Source: Maylandia zebra (lineage: Eukaryota; Chordata; Actinopteri; Cichliformes; Cichlidae). From it: a stretch of 64,000 bases of DNA. The position numbers and the translations under genes were made by a program. The stretch is taken from NCBI RefSeq assembly GCF_041146795.1, contig NC_135172.1, positions 36,131,623 to 36,195,622 on the forward strand, written 5' to 3'. The notes under the pieces were generated by a model. The model was not told where the DNA came from. It made no database searches and worked only from the letters and a program-made list of their open reading frames with translations. Shown here piece after piece: positions 26,401-38,400 of this stretch (its first letter is position 1; the number at the start of each line of letters is the position of its first letter).

Positions 26401-29400
26401 TTTTGTCAAATTCTGGGAAGATGAGCGTCCTTCACACGTAGATGTACATGGACCTGATTTGTCCGTCACTTCATTCATGCATCTCTGTACAGTGGCTGTG
26501 AATTGGATCTTACATGAACGCACCTGTATGATCTGCATGTTTCAGCTCTGATGATGATCTTTTGAATTTGAGAAGGAAATACTCACTGCTGTTACGTTGG
26601 GGTGAGATGACATCACATGCTGATGTGGAGGCTGAGCCTCCAGAGCCATTTGAGCTGATGAAAGAACTGTTGTCGTGACAGGAGAGCTGAGGCTCAGGAA
26701 CGCCTGAGTGTGTGGGTGTGGGTGGGCGTTCAGGCCCATGCTCGCGGCTATTGGATTTCATCAGCTTCTTCAGCTTCAAAGTAATCCAGTTCCCACGTCT
26801 GTGGAAGAGCAGATAATTCAAGGGAAATCAAATAAATAATATAACACAGAGGATGGTCTGCACAGAAAATGCACTGGGCATCGATGTGGTTAAGCATCAC
26901 CACTTACCCATCGAATTAAGCTTGAAATTCTTGTGATCAGATTAAACAATCAATACTTGAAGTTCATTCAGGAATATCTTAAAGATGTAAAAATGGTAAA
27001 TGGTAAATGGCCTGTATTTATATAGCGCTTTACTAGTCCCTAAGGACCCCAAAGCGCTTTACATATCCAGTCATCCACCCATTCACACACTGGTGTGATG
27101 TATCCCAACAGAGACCTTCACTCTCAGTGTGCAGGCTTACTTCTAGTTCCAATTAGGGCTGCTCGATTATGGCAAAAATGATAATCACGATTATTTTCAC
27201 TGAAATTGAGATCACGATTATTTGACGATATTTATTTAACCCTTTAAGACCTACCATAGAACCAAGTCCACCAGAGCTTATATATATATATTTTTTTACA
27301 TGTTGTAGTGCCATTTGTGGGAGCATTTCAAGTTGCTATACATCAATACAACTGTTATAGCCCATATTTTAATAATATGTATGCATTAAGTCCATAGTAA
27401 TTACATAAATTGCAAAAAAGTGCAATAAACTACAAAAAAATTGAAAATCGCTTTTGTTTTGTTTACATATATTTCTACTTGGAGAAATTTAAGAGGTTTA
27501 TCCCTCAAAACTTTAAATACAATAAAGTTGCAAAAAAATAGTTTCCCACCACAGGAAATTTATTTTGAGTGTCTTCATAGTTTTATTTTGGAGATACAGC
27601 AATTTTTATATACTGCAGGAAAAACAAAAAACAATCCTATGATGCAAATTTGCAAAGAAAACAGCATGTGCATCATTTCACTGTGGGAAGTGTTACGAAC
27701 AGCTGATAGGAATGGCAAAACGTGTTTCTGGAATATTATGTTTTTGTTCCTGCAAGCGCTTTTTATGCAATTTTTGCAAAGCTATATGTGGAACGAAACC
27801 GTGACCGAGGACAAGCTGATGGCATAAGATGTAAGTACAACTCCTCCGGTTTCATATGCAAAACAAATTATTGCGCTAGCTTACACGGTTCAGGTTCTAC
27901 AGGGATTTAAAAATAGTTACGCAAAACGGAGCATGCTGCTCTGACTGGCTTTAAAGGGTTAACAATGACTTTAAAAAAATAATATAAAATAGTGTGCAAC
28001 ACCACTGAAGTTTTTTTTTTTTTTACCTCTCTTTTCAACCAACAGCAGTCACTCTCCAAATAACTTCTGCTTAGCTTTCCGAGCTTCCCTCGGGTCCTCT
28101 TAATCAGCGGTCTCCACCCTTTTTTGCGCCACGGACCGGTTTATGCCCGACAATATTTTCACGGACCGGCCTTTAAGGTGTCGCGGATAAATGAGGGAGG
28201 GGCTAATAATCGGCTCAGTCATTTTTAATGATCGTTGAAAGCCCAGATCGTAATCGTGATTAAAATTCGATTAATTGAGCAGCCCTAGTTCCAATGGTTT
28301 CCAAAAGTTGAACAGGAGGCAGAGCCTTCAGGTATGAGGATCCTCTAATTAGTATAAGTATAAGGCTTAGTGACTCACGTGAGCCTGAAGCTAGCCTGAG
28401 TTATGCAGCTATAGGTTCAGGCTGCTGAGGGTCTTGCCATGATGCACTGAACATTTCACTTTTCTTTATCCTTATGCATTCACATGCCAGAAATATGACT
28501 ACATACAAATGAATCATGTTCCATGCTATGAAATTGCCTTAATTGATCAAATAACTGTCTCTATGAACTGGAATTTATGTAAAAAGTTATAAAACTTGTT
28601 TCATCAACATAAACATGAAAATAAAGGTGTCCCCTTACCTGCGAGGAGGCGAGGGCTCATAAAACTTATATTGGTCCATTATCTTTTCCTCCAGCTTCTC
28701 TTTCTGCCTCCTCAAATGATTAAGCTTGTCACTGAAAAGAGAGAGATTATAGGTTAATCATCAATAGAATTTAGGTCTCACTAAAGGGGCATTTTTGATA
28801 TCCTAATTAGCGAAATGTTTTGTTGTCTGCAGGTACCAAACATTGTTAAGTCCATTAGCAAAATACTATAGCATGAAGATTTGATCATGGTAAACTTACT
28901 ATTGTCCTGTGCACTTACATATACTGGCGTTCTTCAACATGAAAGAGATCTTTGCTCTCCATAGTCTGCTCCAGCAAAGTCCGGTTCTGTAGCATCAGGG
29001 TCTCAATCTGGGCGAGCAGGTGGCGGTTCTCTTCCTCGAGGTTGCCCTTCAACTGGCTCAGCAGCTAAGCGTCAGATGAACATGCATGCTTATAAATAAA
29101 CATCTATCAAAAGTCGCACTGATATGCAATTGTGAAAATAGGGTTGATAGGTTTCAGCCCCTTTGGAATTCTGAATTGGTTAAGCATTTGAAAAAAATGG
29201 TTGAAAGTTGTTATTTTAATGCAACCGTCAGATTATTCACAGGATTTGAAAGCATACCTCACACTGGTTTGTGAGTTTTGTGCACGTGATGTCGAGCTGC
29301 TGATAGTCCTTTTTGAGCTTCGAAAAGTCTGCCTCTAGCCACGTGTGCTCCAGCTTGGCCTCATTCAGCTGGCTCTTGAGCTGCTTGTGATCTGATGTCA

Positions 29401-32400
29401 GCGCTTCGTTATCGTTAAGAAGCTGGCGGTATGTCTGGTTCAGCCTTAAAAAATTATGTATCATGAGAAAAATTTCCTTTGTTGATATATCCACATATAT
29501 ATACATGCTCTGGAGTTTGTGTGTGTGTGTAGGTTTGTGTGCATGCACGTTCTCACCAGTCTTTCTCATCACGGAGTCTGCAGCACTCAGCAGCCGTTGT
29601 CCTGTGCTGTTCTTTCTCCAAAGCCATCCTCATCTGCTCCTCCTTGAGGGCTTTCTCCAGGTCTTCTAATTTGCTACGTTGCTGCAACAGGCTGTTGTAT
29701 CTAAATAACAATCCAAACATGAATATGAAGTTCATGTTTGGGTTTAGGTTAACTGGCAATGCTCAGATTAAAGATATGAATGATCCTTAAGACAAGTGGT
29801 TTAAATGAACTTGTATGCAAACTTTTACCATCGTCCACAGCTCTCTTGTGACCTACCTGTCTTGAAGAGTGCGATGCTCCAGTTCCAGTGTGCGGTGGGC
29901 ATTTTTCAGACAGCCGTGCTTGCCCATCAGGGCCTCATACTCCATGGCTTGTCGCTCATGCAGGACTGCCAGGCGCTCATGATCTCGTAACAGCTGCTCT
30001 TGAGCACCACGCAGCTCTTCACGTTCATGTATAGCACTGTCCCGTTCACTTTCTGCCTTAGACTGCTGCTGCTGCAGCTGAGTGTTTTGGGCCATAAGGG
30101 AGGCGCTCTGTGAATTCAGTGTTGACTTTTCCACCTGGAGAAAAACACCAAGGAATTAATGTAACATAAATAGTTTATGTATGCTGTTTACAAGAGCAGA
30201 AGCTTACCAGAGGATATTACAGAAGCTTTTATGTGAATTCTGTTACAGAGACTAGTGTGTATTGTAATGACACCTGCAGGGTTGCATTGTGTGTCTGCAA
30301 TGCTGTGTTGTTCTCCTGCAGTGAGGCAGCCTGCCGCTGCAGGGCAAGGACCTGAGCCTGCTGGCTGTCAGACTGACTTTCCAGCTGTTTTAGCTGGGCT
30401 TGTAAAGCCTGGCGTTCTGCCTCCAGTGTCGCATTCTGCATAAGAGAGCAGGAAGATATTATGACAAACTGTAGCGTGGTATTAGCTTTAGCATAATTTG
30501 TGTGCCATTATCAAAAATAGGGAATCTCTGTGTACAGGAACCCATGATATAATTTAATATTGTACAGCTTTATGTGTTCTATGTTCCTCTTTATGTGTTT
30601 ACAGAAATGTAAATGGACTGCTACTTATTTAGACACTTTTCTATTTTAACTGAGCACTCAAAGCACTTTTTACTACGAGTCTCATTCACCCAATCTCTCT
30701 CACACACACAATGTCACTTACATTTCTCTCGACTTCAATGAGGCGATCTTTTAGCTTTAGCAGTTCTTTGGTAGCTTCCTGACTTTCACGTAGCCATTCA
30801 CTCATGGCCTTGCCAGTTTCTCTTGGAGGTGTGGAACTTGATGTTGTCCTCTCTTCCTCCTGCCTCTGTTGCAGGGCTTCATAGCTCAGCTTCACCTGTG
30901 TGATGGAAGACAGTCGTTCAAGTGGATCCAGAGAAACTAACAGGTCTGGGAAGCTTAACTTTATTCCTTACACTCTTTAGTTCCTGGCGCAGCTGCTGAT
31001 TCAGAGAGGAGGATTCCTGCAGACGGGCCTCCAAAGAAGCCAACTTGTCGTCTTTTATCTGCAGAGACTTTTTCAGAGATGTCTCCAGCTCAGACTCGAG
31101 CATTTTGAACCTGCTGTGTATAGAAAATTATTTTGCGTTATAAAACTTTGCATTTGTTATAACATTCTCTTAAATAGTTACGTGATGGGAACAGAAAGCT
31201 CCAAAGAGTATGCACAGACCTGTTATCTGGTCTCTCTTGTTCAGCCTGATGTGCACTCTCCTGGTTCAGGACCTTCATTTCCAGCTCATGGGAAAGCCTC
31301 TCTAGTTCATTGTCTCTTTGCTGGGTTCTCAGCTTCTCGCTAACTAGCTCCTAAAGATAGACAATACATTTCAAATAAAACAAACAGGTTTCCATAATAG
31401 CAGTATTGCTTAATCAGAATCAAAATCAGAATACTTTATTAATCCCTAAGGAAATTATGTAAGGGACGGCAATGTCATTTAGTTGGCCTGAAGTAGTTAT
31501 ATGAAGACTGCCACTAAAGGTTAAGGTGCTTAACACATTTATTAGACCACCACTCATAAAAAATAAAGAAAATATGAATATTTTAGAAATCTGTCAAAAG
31601 CTTGTGTAAAACTAAAAATTATATTGTTATTTATTAGGTAAATAACAAAATGAATTCATGTTTATACCTAAATTTGAGCCAGCAAAGTAGACAATTTTTA
31701 CTGCAAGTAAACAATTAAAATTTGGGATCTTAATCAAAACATAATGATGTTCTTTACTATTTTTTCAGTATTTTTAGTAAAACTGTAAATTTGAAAATTC
31801 ATGAATAACAACAATATTTTTATTTTAGTGTTAAAAATGTAATGTTGATATAAAAAGCTTGTGCTTCTGGTGTATTAATGATTACAGAAACACAAAATAA
31901 AATCATTTTAGTAATTACCAGTACGGTTAGGCCAGCTTTGGCATAAACCTTAGATTGGGTGACAGTCTAATAAATGTATTAAACGCTGTCGGTCATGTTA
32001 TGCATCCAGTCAGTCCTCACTTCTCTGAGGGTTGCCAGGGTTCTCTGGTCGATAGCAGCCTGCTTGGTCAGTTCTCTGTTGTCTCTCTCCAGGCCTTTCA
32101 CCCTCTCAGCAGTTTCCCTTAATCCGTCCACTTCCTTTACAAGAAAACGCATCTCCCTTTCCAAGCTAGCCATACAGACATTACTGCTGTCTAATTTGGC
32201 TTCTTGGATTTCAGCCTGAAATACAGGAAAGTAGAACAGTCGATAAGGTTTCCAAACATTATCTAACGCTAGAAAACTGATATCTTTATTTTTTTTTTAA
32301 AAATTGTCCACCTGTTGCCGGAGTCGTCGATTCTCTTTCTCTAGCTGCCTCTTGTCTCTCTCCAGGGCAGTTGTTTCATGCTCCAGGGTCTGCTTCTCTG

Positions 32401-35400
32401 TTTCTAACTGCTCCAGGCGTCGTGCAGAGATGCGAAGTTCCTCTAAAGAGGCCTGCAGGCTCTGATTCTCTGCTTCCAGCTCCTCAACCTCTGCCTCTAG
32501 ACGCTGAACCTTTCGGTCTTGAACATGGAGAATGATAGAAGAAATAAATTAATCTGAAAATGTTTTGCTATATAAGTACAAAAACACTACTTATTTTCTA
32601 TGGGACCTACCAGTGTTGTCAAGTGAAGTTTGTAGATGCTGATTTATTGTGTCCAGGGCCCTGCATTTGGCCTCTAGCCGCTGTGTGTGCTTGCTGGCAT
32701 AGGAGGAGCGTGTTGGCAGACCTGTGAAGATGCTTTCATGGCGGGGACTGCTGTTCTTTGAGCCAGGCGAGTGATCATGTGACCTCACAAAATAATGGCG
32801 CCTATTGTGATTGTTTTCTAAGACTTCCAAATCAGACATCCTTTCTTTGAAATGGTCTCCACTATCTCCATCCTCTAGCTGTCCTTTCTCCTGGATATTA
32901 CGCTCTGGATTAGCTGTGAGATGGTTCACACTCTGGACTCGCTCCAACTCCTCGGTGTCTAGCTGCTGATGGCAGCTTAAATCCCCATTTAGCATCGACT
33001 CTGTTACAATACTGAGGGAGACTCCATTAGAGTGATTTTTAGCATTCGAGCAGGAGGTCTGCAACACAGAGGACTCGTCTGTTGATGAGGTACAGTTGTT
33101 ACTACACATCGCCAGGTGGCTATGTTTGGTTTGTGTGATGTTATTAACAGAAGCTCTGAGCTCCTCTATAATCTTCAGGAGATGTTTGTTCTCTTTCTCC
33201 AGTTTCAGCAATCGACTGCAGGCCCTCTCACTGACCTCCTCACTCAGGGTCTGCTGGCCTTTTGACAAACACACAAACACACAGTTAGTTTGCAAGACGC
33301 TTGAGAGAAACAAGTGAAAATAGCTCACTTTTCTAGGAATGTTATTAACTGGTCACTTTCACATTCTGCAATGCTGCTATTTGCAAAAATATCATTAAAA
33401 ATAAGTTTGGTATCAGTAGAAGCGCCACTCATATGTACAGACATGCCTCTGATTCACTTTTTGTAACAGAGATTCATTTAACAAAGACAATAAAAGTCAC
33501 ATCTTAAGCCTGATTGTTGAGTATTTCAAGTAAATAACTTATTTAAGAGATGGCACAATAATGCATGCACACCTTTACATAACTTATCCTTATCTACTCT
33601 CACTGGAAAGTACACTATATTGCCAAAAGTAGTCACGCATATGAACTTGAATGACACAGCATTCTTAACTCGCAGAGTTTAATATGATGTCGTCCCATCC
33701 TTTCCTGAAATAGCAGCTTCACATTTTTCTGGGAAGCCTTTCCACCAGGTTTAGGCGTGTGCTTATGGAACATTTTGACCATTCATCCAGAGGTTGGACA
33801 TGATGTTGGACGAGAATGCCTGGCTTGTAGTCTCAGGACTCTGTGCAGGCCAGTCAAGGTCTTTCAGGCCAAACCTGCTGATCCATTTCTTTTAGGACTT
33901 TGTGCATTGCACATCTGAATGCACTGGGCTATCTTCAAACTATTCCTATACATTAGGAGCATTAAATTGTCCAAAATGTCTTCATTCTTTTCACTGGAAC
34001 TAAGGGGTCTGTCAGGGGCTGGGTCTGTAGCCTGACATTTTGAGGTTGTTTTTGTATTATTGGTGCCTTATGTTATATTGGAAATATGTTAAGTTCTTGT
34101 GTTGCTATTATTAGTTAGGACAGGGGTGGGCAACTCCAGGCCTCGAGGGCCGGTGTCCCTGCAGGTTTTAGATGTGTCCTTGAACCAACACAGCTGATAT
34201 AAATGGCTAAATTAGCTCCTCAACATGTCCTGAAGTTCTCCAGAGGCCTGGTAACAAACTAATCATGTGATTCAGGTGTGTTGACCCAGGGTGAGAGGTT
34301 AGCCACACCGGCTATGCAGCCGTGACAGGGCCGAGCCCAACTGAAAATCAATCCCATGCCATAATCCATCCTCCACCAAACGTTACACTTGGGATAATAT
34401 AGTCATAAAATTATTATTCTCCTGGAAAACTATAAAACCTAGATTTATCCATTGGATTGGCAGATGGGGAAGTGTGATGCATCACTCCAGAGTCCAGTGG
34501 GGGCATGCTTTACACCGCTGTATCCAATGCTTTGCATTGCACTTGGAGATGTAAGGCTTGGATACAGCTCTTCAACCATGGAAACCCATTCCATGAAGTT
34601 ATCTACACACAGTTCTTGAGCTAATCTGAAGACCACGTGAAGTTTGGAGGTCTGTAGTGACTGACTCTGCAGAAAGTTGGTCACCTCTGCACACTACCTG
34701 AATTCAGTGATTTGGATGGGTAAGTGAATACTTTTGGCAATATATTGTAGATTAGCCTAAGCTCTCATTATTCCTTCTTTACACCCACTCTTACCCTGGG
34801 AGCTTTCTGTGGTCTTGGAGAGTTGCTCTAACTCCCAGCCTAGGTGCTGGGACTCCTCCATACTCCTCCTCTGTGCCAAACACAAAGCCAAGTTGTCCGT
34901 TTGCAATTCCTCAATGCGCCTCCGATCTGCCTCCCTCTCCTTAAGTGAAAACCCAAACTATAAGCGGTGGTATAAGAGCGCTACCTGTCCAGCTGGTGAA
35001 CAAGCTAGATGAACATTAAAGATGAAATCTAACCTTCCAGATATTTTAAATGATATTTCTGGTAAACTCTGTGGAGATGTCTGACCTGTTCCATGTCATG
35101 GACCTGGGCCTTCAACAGCAGATTGTGTTTCTCCAGCTGGTGGATTTTATCTGAGCGTGCCCTCCAGCCTTCCAGTTGATCTTCCAAAACCTCTTTAGTC
35201 TCCTGGAGTACCCTATTATCCTCCTTTAGCTCCTGAAACATGAAAAAATATTTAAATTCACCTTAAATAGTAAACCACACTGAATCCCACACAATCATCA
35301 TATTTCTCTTTATTTGAATCTTTCACTACACTAGTTAATTAAAAGTCTATTGTATGTTTGTAATGTATGTATGTTCTACATGTATTTATTCTGCCTCAAC

Positions 35401-38400
35401 CTCCACTTTGGCTTTGTAGAACTCCATCTTGTGCAGTTGCTCCCTGTAGCGTCCCACTTCACTCTCCAGCTTGTCCGCCTTGATGGCTCGCTCTCTCAGG
35501 GCATCCAGTTCATCACGGTAAGTGCGGGCTGCGCGTGCATCCAGAAGCAACTGGGAATTCTGGTAAAGTTAAGAGAAAAGAATGTTTTATAACAAAAAAG
35601 TCTTAAGCTTGATACAGCTTTTTATAGTCAGAAATTTCCGCCATAAACTCTAAAGTTCATCATCAAACATCAGTTCAACATCAAATAGCTAAAACAGCAG
35701 AGAACACTGACTTAGTTTAGTTGGAAACACGAATGGAAGATTTGTGTGTTTTTTGTTATGGTAAGACGTGAACATCCAATCTGTTGTCATGTGATAACTT
35801 TATCAGGGAAAGCCAAGGCACATATAAGTAAGTAAAATGTTATTAATAAAGAACCTTTAGAGACAAAGATCATGATTAAGTGTTTCACAACAATATAAAA
35901 TTTAAGGTGATATAATAACTTTTTCCATTCCACTAGACAAAAATGGCTGTAAGAAATTAAATACTGCTTTTATTTTCACTAAATATTTAATTGTTATAAA
36001 TATATGAACCATGTTAACTAGTGTGACCATCTAAGCCACAAATGCAAATTGAGATTTCCCGAGCAGACAAATCCACAGGGGCTTTAGCTGTACATCTGAG
36101 TCAGTGTTCAGAGGTTTAAGTTAGTAGTTATTAAGCACGGAGCTGCAGCAAAGTACAGCGTTCAATAATCTGCATAAGCTGCAGAGAGGTCAGGAGGTTA
36201 CTGTTTGTCACCATTAGCTGTGATTTTTTTTTTTTTTTTTTTCAACGTGTTCTTTGACTTCAGACCTCCTGCTGGATTCTCTTCAGCTCAGCCTCCATGT
36301 TCTCCAACTCATGTCTGCAGTCCAGCATTTGTTCACTCTTCTCCTCTCTGGTGTCATGTGTGGATCACAGAGAGACATAAAGTTGGGAGGTTAGCATGCG
36401 CTACATTTTAAACACGAATTGAAAATGTTTAAATAATAAGTAAGCATAACAGAAATATAAGCAATTCTGACAAAATGGATCAAACATTAGCTGTTAAGCT
36501 TCATTTCTTTCCTTCCCACATGCTGATGACAAAAAAAGTGTGTTAATTTTCTTATATAAAAAGAATAGTCTAAGGCCATTCAAAAAAATCAGAGCATGGC
36601 TTTATGTGACATTGTGTTTCTGAACAGTATGTGAGCTGATGGGATGGACAGCAATGATGGAACTGAGATCTTGATTGGATCAGCTTTAGCGTGCGTGTGT
36701 TCGTGTGTGCAGTATCTGCAGATATGCAGAGCAAATATGGGTCAGTGGTAGTGCATAGGCATTGAACCTGCCAAGCAGGCAGTAATGTGGGCCAAACTCT
36801 GCAGGGCATCTCTTATCCTGTACTATCTCTCTCTCTCTCTGCCTCCTATTTATTCCCTACTGGCAGTTACACAGAGGAAACCCATTTACCAATCAGCACC
36901 GTTAGGAGGAACTCTACAATGCTTAACCTAATAATCTTTTAATGTGGGAGAAAAGCAAACGCTTTACTCTGCAAACATTTTGGTGACATGAAGGGGACAA
37001 AAGATGAAATAAATCTGGGCAGAAAAGTTCTACAAAAATTCCAACTTACTACAACCTCTTTTGTATTAGTTTGCCTTTTTTTAACGTTGATCCAATCTAT
37101 GTAGTAACTTTCATATGAAAATGTTCTGATCTCCAGTTAGTGTAAAATATATCTTAACTTTTTAAGCTAATTTTAGTCAACAAACAAAGAAAACAATTAT
37201 TTTTCCCACCTATCACATACTTACAGTTCTTGTCTAAGTCGTCTGATCTTTGCCTTAGAGTCAGCCAGTTCGACTGCAAGATGTTGCTGGGTCCCCACCT
37301 GCTGCTGCTGAATTGTAGGAGAGTAGCTGGCAGACTGTGGGCTGGAGGGGCTACTGAGCAAACTTACCACACCCTCTTTCTCCTGCATTAGCTCTGCTAT
37401 AGTCTGCAAATAGGAAGCAGGATTAATACTACAGGTTGAACATTAGTGATGAGTGTACAGTATCTGAGCTCAGTCTAAAATGAAAAGCATCTTAATAAAA
37501 TAATATCCATTGTTCCTATAAAAATATGTAGCTAATACTGTTTGTAAATATGAAAATTAAGTACCTCCAGATGGGTATCCCTCTGATCCAGCAGGTGTCG
37601 GAGGTGTGTGGTCATGTTCCTTACTGCTGCCTCCATATCATCGGGGTGCAGCTCACTAGACTCCAACCACTGCAGATCCAGCACATTGTCTTGACTGTGA
37701 GTCAACTGTTAAACACGGGACATGACAATCAGCGTAGTTGAGGAAAGAATAATACAAAACACAGCAACTACACAAACAACTGCACAAAAACAAATGATTA
37801 CCTGTAAAAAAAAAACGCTGTAGCATTCAAAGCATATGTCATATAAAGTCAAATACCTCCTGAATATGAGCAGCTATTGCTGCTTTTGTCTCAAAGTCAA
37901 GTGTCTGGATTCTCTCAATGTACTCCTCTTTCTTCTCACACTGTAAAAATGCAAAAATGCACAAATCTGACCCAGAAACGTAAAACATAAACACCATTTT
38001 AAAATATGAATCACTCAGTATTTACCTGAACTGCACATCCCAATAGTAATAGCAAAAGTTTCCTCATTTCATCCAGGCTTTGTTCTATGAGAGTAAAGAA
38101 ATTGAATTATTGGAAAACAAACCCACTGGATCGAAGTAGGACTGCTGTCATGGATTTAAACTGAACACAGCGCTGGTTGGTGTATTTGGGTCATCACTTG
38201 CGGAAGCATTGCCATCAGAAGTTAGTGCGGCTATCAGACTGATAGCGGTGTGCAGTTGAATTAAAGGAGCTGAAAAGAGTCTGTTTCATTTTACAGACTC
38301 AAAGGTTTTCATTGTTAACTATTCAGAAATCACTGACCACTGAAAATCAAGCGGTGCATATTGGGAATGTATAATCGTTTTAAAGAGCATACCACAGTAA

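Larger units (their letters stand above)
27154..28287. mobile_element. Non-autonomous hAT element with 8-bp target duplication
   Basis: Left end TAGGGCTGCTCGATTA and right end, reversed, TAGGGCTGCTCAATTAA form terminal inverted repeats. The flanks are a perfect 8-bp duplication GTTCCAAT (27146-27153 and 28288-28295), diagnostic of hAT. Subterminal ATAATCACGATTATT and its partner near the right end also pair. No transposase frame. The 1134-bp length is swollen by a piggyBac-type insert and a piece of another hAT family. Confidence 0.85.
26799..28638 (-). other. ccdc88b-like intron 24 (repeat-filled)
   Basis: 1.8 kb intron, more than 60 percent of it nested DNA transposon (listed separately): a hAT element holding a piggyBac-type element and a piece of a second hAT, with an older interspersed repeat next to it. 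Confidence 0.7.
33259..34794 (-). other. ccdc88b-like intron 12
   Basis: 1.5 kb, three quarters of it a Tc1/mariner element (listed separately). The rest is AT-rich. Confidence 0.65.

Noticed and set aside
38179-38271. Open stretch after TTTTCAG between ccdc88b-like exons 4 and 5
   Set aside because: No usable GT donor, and direct joining of exons 4 and 5 restores the conserved family sequence ([12 protein letters not shown]).
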